From assembly GCF_037975245.1 (NCBI RefSeq), contig NC_092579.1, positions 17,324,178 through 17,388,177 on the forward strand: a stretch of 64,000 bases of DNA, in the 5' to 3' direction. This DNA is from Apostichopus japonicus. Lineage: Eukaryota > Echinodermata > Holothuroidea > Aspidochirotida > Stichopodidae. The notes beneath the pieces were generated by a model. It did no database searches, was not told the origin of the DNA, and saw nothing but the letters and a program-made list of their open reading frames with translations. Shown in pieces: positions 51,701-60,896 of this stretch (within the stretch, counting starts at the first letter, position 1; each line of letters starts with the position of its first letter). A program made the position numbers and the translations under genes.

Positions 51701-53963
51701 GGGTCTTATAACCTTGCATAAGTCTAGCAGACAATTTTGGGAGATTGTGTAGTAAGTGTTTTAAAGATGGTTACGGTTTACAATTGAAGGCTTAACAGTG
51801 AACACAAAAAAGTATGTTTTTGGCGGCAACAACCTCACTACAAAGGGAATATATTTGATTGGGTATCCTTCTCACTGACACATGTAACGATGCTCTACAC
51901 ATATACGCCACATATAAGCACTATAATATAGTCAAGTAATTTTCCAGCTACTGTAATAAACAGAATGAAGACAGGCAAACCCACTGCACTTTTTACTAGA
52001 GAAACTTCTCAACAATCCTTCAAGCATTAACAGTAGCTTAAAACTGAAATAAAAATTTGCTTTAGCTAATACACCTTATTTTGTGCTATTGGAAGGATAG
52101 GCCTTGGATAGTCATATTTGACGAAAGGAAAGAGGAACACATTTTTACAAGTGAACATTTGCATTCATTTTTTAGTTTTGAATAGTGACATTTTAAGTGG
52201 TCACAGACTTTTGCATCATAAGTCAACTTGAAGCACATGGTTGTGAATATGTCAAGGTTGCACATTGATATAAAACATACTAGTATTACTAGAAAATGTC
52301 ATATTGATTTTCAATGAGAGAAAAGTTAGACCCCACACTTAACATTCATACACCGTTGGTATCAGAAGTCAATCTATTTGAACGTGGCATTGCAGCTTTT
52401 GTAAAGTACTTCATTCATGTTCAACAAACCTTCTCTGTTCGTATTAAGTTAAACGACAAGCCTGTATTTCTAACTTTTCTCTCTAATTTGGCCCATCATT
52501 AACACTTACACGAAAACGTGTTCGGTCTGTTGGCAAATTCCACCGCCTTCTTCACCAGGGCCTCTTTGATGGTACATGAACCGTTGAGTACCACGGTCCA
52601 TCTCTGTCCTATCCTCAATGAAAATATGTCACCGTACTTCTCAGCGTAGTCCATGAACAGTACGTAAGGAGGCTTTCCACTGGCAAATTCTGCAAGAAAC
52701 ATTTATAAATAAGTTTGATCCACTTAATACACTGGTGATTAAATGTTCAATCAAAATCAAATACTAAGTACAAAACTTTGTGACATAATACGGCCAAACA
52801 GCACCCTTGGTAATTATCAGTGCAATGTAGGATTTGTAAACCAAAAAACCTTTCCAATTCTTGGTAATTACCGAACAAATGTACAACAAAATTGTAAAAA
52901 AATATCTTGCTTAATGGCAGAATGATAGAAAAGTATTGTTTTCAGAGAGCATTTGTCCTTGGTTTAAAGAGAAAGTGGATACCAGAGACAAGTACAGTAA
53001 GCCTGTTTCTTTATATTATATAATAAGCTAAATTCTTTTCAATTATATTTCAATTGATCAATCATATCAATCAATTAAAATAAACCAAGATAAACAGATA
53101 GAATTACATTTGAGAGGAAAGATCAATGTTTGTACTTTCTTGAAAACACTACCAGCTGTTTACTGTATTTTTTCACTTATCAGCAGGGATATATCAATTT
53201 CAAGATACAGATGCTTAAAAGCAATGTGGTGCAAATATTCCTAAAGAAAGTGTTTCCTCTGTTCTAAGTCTTCCAAAAGAGTTATTCATAGTAATGTTTG
53301 AAAGAACATTTGCTGCAACCCACTGCTAGTAACTCCAACCAGATCTCATGATGTCTAAAAGACATATTTGTCTAAGATGTCTAATGATCAATGTCGATGG
53401 AAATATGAATGACTTAAACTGATATGTTTCATATTGAATGTGATCTGTTGTTAGTATCAAGTGATATGTTGTTGATGTAAAGTGATATGTTGATGATAAC
53501 AGATGTTGAAGCATCATACTAGGCTGGCACCGTTCAACGTGTCGCTGATATTCAATCCATATACTGTACTGTACACGTTCAACAAATGTTGTTGCTCAGA
53601 AACTATAAATGCTCTATAATGTACGAATCACCAGATATTTAACTTGATATGAAAGTGGTGCTTGATGATGATAGGTTTTTCTTAACAAGGCTGTCAAATA
53701 TATCCTGAAACTTGGATGGATGGAACACACAGAAACTAAAGGGCAACGGTCTTCCTACTGCCACGTGCCCATGTCATACACACTAGAAATTTCTCACCTA
53801 AGATGTTTCCAATCACTGGCCATCCCTTCGGCCCTGGAGGGAAGTTCTTACTTGGTTTTTGTTGGCTCCAGACCCATATTCCCACTATGAATGTAGCTGC
53901 TGTTACCAACGCAATGGATGTACCGTTATTCACTGCCCCACTAGATTCCACAAAGTTGAGCAT
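39455..53963 (-). CDS. Cytochrome P450, CYP2 clan, complete nine-exon gene
   Basis: The coding exons are 53963-53798, 52689-52510, 51179-51083, 46914-46750, 45970-45762, 43913-43788, 41503-41264, 40528-40430 and 39708-39455. They sum to 1536 nt and join in phase to 511 residues, the normal length for microsomal P450s. In order there is an N-terminal membrane anchor (about residues 15-33), the proline hinge FPPGPKGWP (41-49), the C-helix WKLHR (W136, R140), the I-helix AGTDTS (315-320), the K-helix ExxR (E372, R375), a PERF-like PEHF (427-430) and the heme loop [10 protein letters not shown] with ligand C454. It should be an ER-membrane monooxygenase fed by P450 reductase. The substrate cannot be read from sequence; exon layout and motifs fit the CYP2 clan, but the subfamily is uncertain. 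All introns are GT/AG, and several carry transposable elements. A partial paralogue lies head-to-head at 60897-63868. Confidence 0.95.
39709..40429 (-). other. CYP intron 8
   Basis: A 721-bp intron with donor GTATAA and acceptor TTCAG. It contains a short CA/AC-rich run (about 39940-39960) and nothing else recognised. Confidence 0.8.
40430..40528 (-). CDS. CYP exon 8
   Basis: This 99-nt exon encodes [20 protein letters not shown], then [12 protein letters not shown], the segment between the K-helix and the PERF motif in P450s. The acceptor is GTAAAAG and the donor GTATAA. The frame is split after the first base of a glutamate codon. Confidence 0.93.
40529..41263 (-). other. CYP intron 7
   Basis: A 735-bp AT-rich intron with donor GTAATG and acceptor AAAAG. 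No repeat or coding sequence was recognised. Confidence 0.8.
41264..41503 (-). CDS. CYP exon 7 (I-helix and K-helix)
   Basis: This 240-nt exon follows acceptor GACTTCAG. It encodes the oxygen-binding I-helix motif AGTDTS, the J-helix region ([20 protein letters not shown]), the K-helix ExxR ([10 protein letters not shown]) and [10 protein letters not shown]. The donor is GTAATG. Confidence 0.95.
41889..43124 (+). mobile_element. PIF/Harbinger-type DNA transposon, internally deleted
   Basis: The ends are inverted repeats: the left reads TTAAAGTCCAGTCACATCTC and the right, in reverse complement, TTAAAGGCCCAGTCACATCT, followed in both by ACYGGATTGCA. Subterminal sequence is crowded with TCCGTT/AACGGA motifs, common in animal Harbinger elements. 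TAA beside each end is a plausible 3-bp target duplication. The interior encodes only the start of a Harbinger-like transposase (42500-42775), with no DDE catalytic core, so the copy depends on another element. It sits in CYP intron 6 in the opposite orientation to the gene. Confidence 0.78.
42500..42775 (+). pseudogene. Harbinger transposase-like N-terminal remnant
   Basis: A 69-residue frame begins [10 protein letters not shown], has a lysine/arginine-rich stretch ([14 protein letters not shown]) and ends [10 protein letters not shown] at a stop (42707-42709). Directly after it, and one frame over, the sequence continues [18 protein letters not shown], which resembles the NFxRMxPxxF motif that follows the basic region in PIF/Harbinger and HARBI1 proteins. 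So a premature stop and a frameshift interrupt the remnant, and the catalytic domain is missing. Confidence 0.65.
43788..43913 (-). CDS. CYP exon 6
   Basis: This 126-nt exon encodes [20 protein letters not shown], then [22 protein letters not shown], the segment leading into the I-helix. The acceptor is TACTTTCAG, and the donor is GTCACT, GT but otherwise weak. The donor choice is fixed by phase (G plus CT gives the alanine of AGTDTS) and is the same in the paralogue. Confidence 0.93.
44071..44357 (+). repeat. 22-bp minisatellite, left block (about 13 units)
   Basis: The unit is GGCCCTTACAATGACTCACG plus AC. Variants include ACTCATGACAGCCC and CTTTCAATG. It stops in mid-unit at TTAA (44358), where an insertion begins, and resumes at 45304. 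Confidence 0.95.
44358..45303. mobile_element. TTAA-flanked transposon-like element with long inverted ends
   Basis: The left end reads TTAAAGGACTGGATCAGTTG and the right end, in reverse complement, TTAAAGGATTGGTTCAGGTG. Weaker complementarity reaches about 200 bp inward (GATGTCACATCCTCAC blocks near 44522 and 45125). Removing the element and one TTAA rejoins the flanking minisatellite unit exactly, with one base difference (TTAA for TTAC), so a TTAA target duplication is directly supported. The centre is a SINE and there is no transposase. The ends fit Kolobok/T2 or piggyBac-type non-autonomous elements. Confidence 0.85.
44710..45057 (-). mobile_element. tRNA-derived SINE nested in the TTAA element
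   Basis: Read on the minus strand, the tRNA-like head begins near 45057. It has A box TGGTCAAGTGG (45048-45038) and B box GGTTCGAGCCC (45004-44994). The conserved body follows (GTGTCCTTGGGCAAGGCGCT, then CACCCAGGTGTATAAATGGG), a domain type common in invertebrate SINEs. The 3' end is hard to place, near 44710. This is a different family from the SINE at 31653-31962. Confidence 0.82.
45304..45425 (+). repeat. 22-bp minisatellite, right block (about 5 units)
   Basis: This is the continuation of the array at 44071-44357 with the same orientation and unit, but more diverged (for example GATGGTCCTTACTATG and CTTACCAGGACTC). Confidence 0.92.
45540..45730 (-). mobile_element. Penelope-like element fragment, inverted relative to 4895-5115
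   Basis: Two facing copies of the AGGATCTTCTTCAAAGGCTA motif form a near-perfect palindrome about 45560-45660. GAAGATCCTGCTAGGATCGA is followed by AACG. The right flank, CACAGGCTCTCTAGTGGATA then AGCAGTTTGCTAACAGTTTT, is the reverse complement of the left flank of the copy at 4895. It lies just inside CYP intron 5, next to exon 5. Confidence 0.62.
45762..45970 (-). CDS. CYP exon 5
   Basis: This 209-nt exon encodes [40 protein letters not shown] and [20 protein letters not shown], ending RAKYDG, the F-G to H helix region. The acceptor is CTTTTAG. The donor is GTATTA. Confidence 0.92.
45971..46749 (-). other. CYP intron 4
   Basis: A 779-bp AT-rich intron (donor GTAAGT, acceptor TTTTAG) with no recognised repeat or coding sequence. 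Confidence 0.8.
46750..46914 (-). CDS. CYP exon 4
   Basis: This 165-nt exon encodes [40 protein letters not shown] and [14 protein letters not shown], the D-E helix region including the NILATMCFG stretch typical of CYP2 proteins. The acceptor is TTTCAG. The donor is GTAAGT. Confidence 0.93.
47699..48249. mobile_element. TTAA-flanked MITE inside the foldback element
   Basis: The left end reads TTAAAGGTCAGTGGAAGTGT and the right end, in reverse complement, TTAAAGGTCAGTGGAAGTGT, identical over at least 20 bases, with TTAA at both edges. Interior blocks also pair (GACGTCGAGGGGGGAA near 47841 with TTCCCCTCTTGACGTC near 48060). No coding sequence was seen. It abuts the 3' end of the LINE fragment. 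Confidence 0.82.
48250..49975 (-). pseudogene. Tx1/L1-like LINE reverse transcriptase fragment, decayed
   Basis: On the minus strand, broken frames in order give a pre-RT segment ([20 protein letters not shown]), the RT entry motif [20 protein letters not shown], the block [20 protein letters not shown], the first aspartate motif [14 protein letters not shown], and [20 protein letters not shown]. Past the RT core come the thumb-like segment [20 protein letters not shown] and a C-terminal [15 protein letters not shown]. These resemble Tx1-clade LINE proteins. Several frameshifts and stops interrupt it, and the expected YADD block falls in a damaged zone near 49090, where YADDVTYIV-like sequence can be traced. 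The endonuclease part is absent, so it is 5'-truncated. It is in the same orientation as the CYP gene. Confidence 0.85.
50390..50850 (-). repeat. Right arm of the foldback element, about three 162-bp units
   Basis: CCGCCATCTTGG recurs at 50407, 50568 and 50730, periods of 161 and 162 bp. Between them TGAATTGACCCCTCATTTGT, CAGCCAGATATATGACATTT and CAAGCAAC blocks repeat. The left arm (47391-47690) holds about one and a half units in the opposite orientation. Unequal unit number in the two arms suggests expansion after insertion. Confidence 0.88.
51083..51179 (-). CDS. CYP exon 3 (C-helix)
   Basis: This short 97-nt exon lies between acceptor TTCACAG and donor GTGACT. It encodes [20 protein letters not shown] and [11 protein letters not shown], including the heme-propionate contact WxxxR (W136, R140). 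Codon phases at both ends agree with exons 2 and 4. Confidence 0.9.
51180..52509 (-). other. CYP intron 2
   Basis: A 1330-bp AT-rich intron (donor GTAAGT, acceptor TTCACAG). No repeat family or coding sequence was recognised. Confidence 0.8.
52510..52689 (-). CDS. CYP exon 2
   Basis: This 180-nt exon encodes [40 protein letters not shown] and [19 protein letters not shown], the A-helix and beta-1 region of P450s. The acceptor is TTCTTGCAG. The donor GTAAGT was chosen over a GT two bases earlier because it joins in phase with exon 3. Confidence 0.93.
52690..53797 (-). other. CYP intron 1
   Basis: A 1108-bp AT-rich intron (donor GTGAGA, acceptor CTTGCAG) with a TGATATGTT-type repetitive stretch near 53420-53490. 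Nothing else was recognised. Confidence 0.8.
53798..53963 (-). CDS. CYP exon 1 (membrane anchor and proline hinge)
   Basis: The ATG at 53963-53961 begins [11 protein letters not shown] hydrophobic segment (about residues 15-33, [17 protein letters not shown]) is the ER signal anchor, followed by the hinge [18 protein letters not shown] typical of CYP2-clan proteins. The exon ends after the first base of a glutamate codon at donor GTGAGA. Confidence 0.93.
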
Positions 53964-55596
53964 GATCTAGCAGTTGTGCACACAAACACCTGTGGAGAAA
54001 TCAATGACCTAAACTTAAAGATATTGGTCATTCAGCATTGAATTGTGTTTCTATTACGTAAGACAAAATCTCCATAACCAGCTCTTCTCTTAGTACAGTC
54101 AAAGGATGTATAATTTATGACATTTCATGATTTTACCATGATAGCAATGTTAGAAAGCATATTAAACTTGCAGTGTGCTAGCAAGTCTCTCAAAGTGTTT
54201 TTTCTACAAAAGTAATGTCAAATAATTACATAAATTTGCAAATGTATGTCCAAATCATCACTATAAAGTAACTCCTTCGGTTTTAGCTTACTAAATATCA
54301 GCTAGAATATTATTTGTTTCCTTTGTAAAGAATGAAAAAAAAAATCACCAAAACACTCTTTCTTATCGTACTTTGTTTATTTGCATTAAAAAAAAGGAGA
54401 GTATTTAAAGTGAATTCCAGATGCATCCCACTTTTATAAGGGCCATAATACTAGGTACTGGTATGGTGCCATCATTTGCAATGGTACCGCTGTACTACAG
54501 AAAGTTTCTTCAAACTTTTGTCAGAATATGCAAACTGTGCTATTGCATGTTGATAACCCTACTAGCCTATCGAACACATAAAGACTTAACATTAGCTGAG
54601 GCTCTTGAGCATCTTGTCTTTTCTTGGAAGTTTCATATACAGTAAATAGGCCTTTTGTGTGGTGAATCTATAGTTGAATGACCTATTACACTATTAACAG
54701 TACAACAAGGGCCCTACTAATGATTTACTTTCAAAAATTTAATGATTTTTCCACAGCAACTGAAAGTAAACCAAACATGAAAAGTGCTAACAAGTCTCCT
54801 AACAAATTTTTATTAAAGTCAAGCCAAACAATTCCGTAAATTTTCAAAGCTATGACCAAATCTTCAAGTCATTTATTTTGTATTAGCTTTAATACTTACA
54901 TCTACTATCTAGACTATTATTTGTTTGTGTCTATAATGTCAAGAATGAAAGAAATATCCCCATATTCTTCTTTCTAGAACTTTCCTTGTTTACTTGTAAG
55001 GAAATTGCAAAAAGGTGTTGTCAAAATACAAAAAAATGTTCATGCTGGTAACATATTGCAAAGGTTATATAGGCCTATGAAGAAATAAAAGATTTGATTC
55101 AATACTGAGAAAATTAAGTTCGAAGTCTTACAGTACTGTAATGTGTGACATATATATACACCTATGATGCTACAGTACATTGCCTTTGGACTGGTGTTGG
55201 ACTTAGATCATGGAGTCAAAATATAGGCTAGAACCTAGCCTAGTCACAGAATAAGCTTTGCAATATTTTCATTATTAATCTAATACCGAATATACGCTCT
55301 ATGACCATAGGGATGATACAAATGAAAATATGCAAGTGTATTTGTTACTCTACATTGGATAGTTCGATACAGTAAAGGCCTAGCCTAGCAGCATTTCCTT
55401 GTCCAAACGAAAATCAATCGCGTAACTGGGCAAGGTCAGTGCAAACTAAGGATTTCAGTTCTCTCGTACTTTTTTTGCGCTGTTGACTCAGACAGAATCA
55501 GATGGATTTTAAAACATTAATATCCTTTTCGTGGAGCTACTAATGTTCCATGGACAAATGAATATGCCCTCACATACGTAGGAACTGCAGCACAGC

Positions 55597-55953
55597 TTCA
55601 GGCATTGAAGACTCGCTCCAAACCGTGTGCGGCCTTCTGAAAAAATAACTTTCCGTTGCTTGCTAGTGATGTTTTGTTCGTGTCGCTACAAAATGCAGAC
55701 AGTAATGAAATGTGATACCTCGTTATCTTTAGCTGGACCAATCCATCGCTGTATTGTTTGTACACTGTGCTGTGGGTATTGACAGCAGCTGTATGTACTG
55801 ACTGTATACTAGTGTCTAGTACCGATGGTAGCAAGCTGTATTTTTTTTCTGGGATCGATGGTGGTGTCTAACACTTCTATTACACCTCATTCGAAACTAG
55901 GTCAGATTACCGGCATTAGACGTTTCTTTTGCGCGAGTCTTCAGACCCTTTAA
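55597..55953. mobile_element. TTAA-flanked MITE, copy B
   Basis: A second copy of the element at 11527-11885, in the same orientation and of about the same length (357 bp). The right end, in reverse complement, reads TTAAAGGGTCTGAAGACTCG; the left end is TTCAGGCATTGAAGACTCGC, with TTAA decayed to TTCA. By eye, the copies are roughly 85% alike. Confidence 0.82.
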
Positions 55954-56059
55954 GATGGAGAGATTGCTCAGGCGTTTCGTAATTTGCATTTCTATTTTTT
56001 TTTTATATAGAGAAAACGTTACTGCATGCAAGTACTTTATTTTTTTTGGTGGCTATTTA

Positions 56060-56112
56060 CCGGCCATCGGGTAAATAAGCGGTGTCGCTATGCTTATTTA
56101 CCCGATGGCCGG
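56060..56112. repeat. Perfect 21-bp inverted repeat (hairpin)
   Basis: The arm at 56060-56080, which contains GGCCATCGGGTAAATAAGC, is exactly complementary to the arm at 56092-56112, with an 11-base spacer (GGTGTCGCTAT). Related palindromic CCCGATCATCGGG occurs at 56167-56179, and looser CGATGGGCGGG and CCCGATCATAGG variants lie to about 56410. Confidence 0.9.
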
Positions 56113-56569
56113 GTTTAAGCAGTTGTTGATGCATTTTACCCATAGAAAACGAGTAAGATGATTTTACCCGATCATCGGGCGGAGAGTAATAAAGTTTTGC
56201 TTACGTTCCCCATCGTCCATGGAGGAACAGCTTTTGTAATTGTAGTTGTTACGATTGTCGGGTAGATAACAACGTAATATGACGGTATTTTGCCGATGGG
56301 CGGGAGAAAAGTTAAGTGGTAATTGTTTTCCTGATCGTTTGGGGGACATTTGATGTGATCGGGTTAATAACCAGATTAAATGTACGTATTTTCCCGATCA
56401 TAGGCAAAGTAAAACTGGCAGGAGATTTATAGCTCCTGCTCGTCAGGGAGCAGATCTAGTGTTATCTCAATGCCGTAACCAAGTAAATATGCCCTAAGTT
56501 GACTTACTGCTTATAGGCTTTACCAACAGTTTTCCATCATCAGAAAATACAACCAGCTATACCAACCAA

Positions 56570-57300
56570 ACTTACAAGATGGATCGCCAGCTCCCAGACA
56601 CACCGCTCTACCAGCTTCAAAATTGGGTGATATTACCCACGTGCTCTCACCACCACTACAAATCACCACCGGAACTCATCAAGGCAGCACCATCAGCCCA
56701 TTTCTTTACATCCTCTTCTTCGGAGACATCCCAGCCGGTACCAGCTGGACATGCAACAGCTACCGTACACAAATCTCCCAATATGCAGACGATATCGCCA
56801 TCTGGACCAGCCAAATCCACGCCTTCAGAACAGAAGAATACCTACAACGAAAGGCCTACATCAACAGGATCTACCAATGGTGCAATGATTGGAGAAGGAA
56901 CATTAACCCAAAATGGCCACAGATTCTCTACATCGCCAAAAGAAACAAACTAAGAAGACAACCATATCTCACACTCAACAACACCATAATCCCAGTCACA
57001 AACCAAGTACGCTTCCTAGGATTACACATCGACAGCCGGCTCACACTTGGATACCAACATCCGTACGTCCCTCACTATATTTAGAATCGCTGGAACTGAA
57101 GAGCACCCTCCAGTTTCACCAATCACCACTATGAAGATCTATACAAGATGATTAGAACTCTCTTCGAATTTTTCAGCATCAGCCATGGCTCACGTACTTT
57201 ATCACCACACAAAACACACAATGACTAGAAGCTTCACAACGCAGAGCATACAGAGTCGCCGACGACCTGCCACGGGATACAGCTAGACTGTGAAACAATA
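56570..57300 (+). pseudogene. Jockey-like non-LTR retrotransposon RT fragment
   Basis: An open frame (main part 56623-57084) contains THQGSTISPFLYILFFGDIP, the RT motif before the active site, then QYADDIAIW with the catalytic ADD, and KRNKLRRQPYLTLNNTIIP with VRFLGLHIDSRLTL, the region after the palm. After a stop at 57082-57084, the C-terminal part continues in another frame (LEASQRRAYRVADDLPRDTA). The N-terminal half of the RT and the endonuclease are missing. It ends abruptly at hAT-derived sequence near 57308. Confidence 0.82.
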
Positions 57301-57307
57301 AAGAACT

Positions 57308-57566
57308 GCATTTTCAGGTGGCCTCAGATGCAATTTGGTGCAATATAGCACACTTCAACACCCACTCCATTTTGTAAAGAATTTTGCATTTTCACCTGGC
57401 CTTAGATGCAATTTGGTGCTTCAAATGAATTTTTTTTCTCATTTGGAAATGAAAAAGGGTTTTCTGACTTGCGGAGCGGGGGGGGGGGGGGCGGAACGAT
57501 ACTTCCGCCCCTATATTTTTCACTGGGGGGCTGGCGCCCCCCAGCCCCCCGGTTCATACGCCCTTG
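57308..57566 (+). mobile_element. hAT-type element, left end missing
   Basis: It matches the right two-thirds of the element at 33200-33566 with the same orientation, from GCATTTTCAGGTGGCCTCAG through TTTCTGACTTGCGGAGCGGG to the terminus GGTTCATACGCCCTTG. The CAGTGGCGTAGG left end is absent; the copy starts directly after the Jockey-like fragment. Confidence 0.85.
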
Positions 57567-57680
57567 GCATTTATACCTGCAAATACGCAGTATTGTAGTG
57601 GGTGTGGAGTGCTTGCAGAATTAGGAGAACTTTTCGGTTGTTCATGGTGTTATTTTTGGGCGGACAACACACCAGGGAGT

Positions 57681-58210
57681 GCATTTTCACCTGGCCTTAG
57701 ATGCAATTTGGTGCTCCAAATGAGAATTTATTTCTCAATTGGTTAGGGTTAGGGTTTGGGTTAGGGTTAGGGTTAGGGCTAGGGCTTGGGCTTGGGCTTG
57801 GGCTTGGGTTTGGGTTTGGGTTTGGGTTTGGGTTTGGGTTTGGGTTTGGGTTTGGGTTAGGGTTTGGGTTTGGGTTTGGGTTAGGGTTTGGGTTTGGGTT
57901 TGGGTTTGGGTTTGGGTTAGGGTTAGGGTTAGGGTTTGGGTTAGGGTTTGGGTTTGAGAAATGAGAAACAAATCTCATTTGGAGCACCAAATTGCATCTA
58001 AGGCCAGGTGAAAATGCAAAATTATATACAAAATGGAGTGGGTGGGTTGAAGTGAGCTGTATTGCACCACATTGCATCTGAGGCCACCTGGAAATGCAAA
58101 AATATTCCAAACGGGAGGGGGACATCCCCTCCCCCTAGACCCCTCCCCCAGGTCGGCCATCATTCTTCAGCCCCCCCCCCCCCACTCAAAAGTACCTTCC
58201 TACTCCACTG
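57681..58210 (-). mobile_element. hAT-derived inverted structure enclosing a telomere-like array
   Basis: The left arm (57681-57742) has CCTGGCCTTAGATGCAATTT and GGTGCTCCAAATGAG. The right arm (57955-58018) is its complement and then continues outward through the rest of the hAT element to a terminus whose reverse complement reads CAGTGGAGTAGGAAGGTAC. So the right side is an hAT copy in minus orientation, and the left side is a short inverted piece of it. The 215-bp centre is a hexamer array. Confidence 0.78.
57741..57956 (+). repeat. Interstitial degenerate telomere-like array
   Basis: About 36 hexamers with strict 6-bp period, made of TTAGGG, TTTGGG and CTTGGG (plus one CTAGGG). The outer units are mostly TTAGGG, and the inner ones mostly TTTGGG and CTTGGG. 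TTAGGG is the animal telomere repeat. It is internal, so this is not a chromosome end. Confidence 0.95.
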
Positions 58211-60896
58211 GACTTAATAATAATAATAAATTAGATTTATAAAGCGTCTTACTATGTAAAACAAACTGAAGGCGCTGTACATATAATCTACATGTAATAT
58301 AAATCTAATAAAAAGCAGCAAATCAATTAAACGTAACAATAAAATAGTAAACCTTAAAACAGTGAAAAAATATCAGGAATCACTGAAAATCGGAAACGCC
58401 CTAACAATGTTAATTAGTGTTCAAACGATTTTGCTTTAACAGAAAAAACCGATTCACCGATTATTTTTTTCATAATCGGACCAATTCCGATTCTTATTAT
58501 TCTTCTTATTTGAAAAAGAGAAAATATCCCGTTTATACGAAATCGGCAATAAAGTATGTGATAGAAACAATTCTTGTTGTGATTTTCCCCTGTTTCCTTT
58601 TGCTTTCATTGTAATAGAAGGCTCTTTGGTATCCTTTTGTATGTACCAAATTACCTCTGGAGTTTCGCGGAAAGAAAGATTTTTTTTTTTTTACAAATTT
58701 CAAAATTACGAAAATATGACATACTACGTATTAAGCACTGTGCTGAGCGAATGGCCTAACCACCTCGACGTGTATGTCACCTGTTAATGGCTTGAAATGG
58801 GTTAAGAATAGTTACCCAAAATATCCATCTCAAAAAGTATCTCAGACAAACCATCCATCTTCACTCTTTTCCAAAGTGTAAATTTTAATAACATATTTCC
58901 TACATTCCGACATTATTTTGTACTTATTTTCAGTACTATACCGTTTATGAACAAATAGAGATGTTAGGAACTTGAATTTAAACAGCCTTATTAGTTACTT
59001 ATTTAACTCCATTCAAGTTCAATTAGAAAATGTAAGCTTAGGCCAATCAAACTGAAAAGCCAATTATACCATCGTAACTTGTTTAAAATTACAACTGTAG
59101 AATGTTACCAGATTGATGTAAAGAAATAATACAACTAGAAACTACCCAAATATTGTTTTGTCACATGAAAAATGTGCATTTATACTTGATCATAATTGAT
59201 TTGAACAAAATTTTAGACGGTATTCCGAGACCTGTTAACAATGTAACAACCTAGTGTTATGCTTAATGTGACGGCTATGGATGAGAGGCATATCAGTATT
59301 TCTGCCGAAATTAAATTATTTTTGAGGGTATTGCGGCAAACATCGTAAGGTTAAAAAATGGAAAGAAGAGGGTCGACGTGAAAAGGGTGGTGATGGACAG
59401 GGAAGTATGGCCCTTTGCAAATTGTGAGAAAAAGAAACATCAAATTACAAATTAGTGCATCAAATACTGCACTACGGAGCATTTGATGCCAAAACATGAC
59501 CTATACTTAGCTTGTCAACATAAGCCCTATATATCCAGCACCAGGGTATGAATTAAGATTTGGCTTTGGGGGCTATTTTGGGAAATTAAAATTTAAACAC
59601 GCCACCCCCCTTAATATATTTACGAAGGCTTTTTAAGGTTAAGGGGGGCTCTTTTCGATAAACTGTTTACGGAAATGCTTGTAAGCATTCAAAAGGGCAC
59701 AGTTACTCTCTTCCTAGTGCTGCGACCGTATAGCAAATTTATTAAAAGTTTAATAGCAAAATTTGCGATAACTTAGCAAATAACGTCAAGCCACCGAATT
59801 TATGATGACGAAAAACCAGTTGCACATCAATTGAAATATAAAACAGAGGTTTAACAACAGAGTGTTCAAACATTCTTATCGTTTTTACTTAGCAGTACCC
59901 ATGGTAAAGAATGATCTGATGTCTGCTTCGTGCAAAACAGCTGGAATCCAAGATGTTTACAGGAAATTCAACAAGGTTTTCCAATGCTGATGGCCTGTCC
60001 CGTGTTCAAGTCATCTCAATTTGACTTTGGCATATGTCATTCACATTCAATATCATATTCAAACTCGACTGATTACTATACTCTGCTAGGAATAAATACT
60101 GAATCCATATTTTGGGATATATAAATGTAACAAGTTTTGTACGAGTACTACATTGTTAGGGATTTTGATCCTAAAGACTATTATCTGTTGGGGACTATTG
60201 ACTGAGGGGGGTGTTTCAGATTAGAACATAAAATGACTCAGTGGTTGAAGTACACTTTAACACATGCAGAAGGTTTTTTTTTTATTATCATAGATGGCCA
60301 CTATTACATTAATAATGGTATAGAAATGTTTTAGACTTTAACTAATGTATAAACGGAACATGCATATGCACAGTGATTTCATTAATTAGTGATCCTGTTA
60401 GTGATAGCGCTAATACTTCTGCGACACTGAATCAGAAATGCACCAATGTTAAAAGGGATACAAAAGCAGCTGCAAAATCCCCTGCAGCAAGGCTGTATCC
60501 ATATCAAACAAGTTAGATTGTCTCTGCAGATCAGCTGTGACTACTGTGTGAGACTGTATGCATAGCACATAAGATCACATCCAATGCAGAATAGAGCTGT
60601 AGGAATGATGCAGCCTATCTCATCAACCTATACTTTTGACATGGTGCCTCTTTAACTGCAATTTTCCTTCTATCTACAACTAACGTTGCAAATTAAAGTG
60701 TGTTATAGTGCATCAGCGCATTTGTAGAAAGTTGACCTGATGTTAATGTTCTTTTTATATATTTTGTTATTTATTTATTATTTTTTTTTAGTTATCTTAT
60801 TGATTCTATATATAACAGATAAACAAACAATGATTAAGTTATCAAACAAGCCATGTTTGTATTAAATTGTTATTTATTCTGTATGCTCTTCAAAAG

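Larger units (their letters stand above)
53964..60896. other. Head-to-head spacer between the two CYP loci
   Basis: It must contain the upstream region of the complete CYP gene. No equivalent of CYP exons 1-5 was found on the plus strand here, by reading for the anchor, WxxxR and exon 4-5 signatures. Repeats inside are listed separately. Positions 53964-55596 and 58620-60896 are AT-rich with nothing else recognised. Positions 58210-58330 carry an AAGCGTC and GAAGGCGCTGTACA motif pair common in dispersed repeats. Confidence 0.7.

Noticed and set aside
57741-57956. Telomere at a chromosome end
   Set aside because: The array is degenerate, about 215 bp long, and has unique and transposon sequence on both sides.
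57697-58125. Long frames encoding NP, QT, GL/GF or VW/VR repeats
   Set aside because: They are translations of the hexamer array in several frames on both strands, not proteins.
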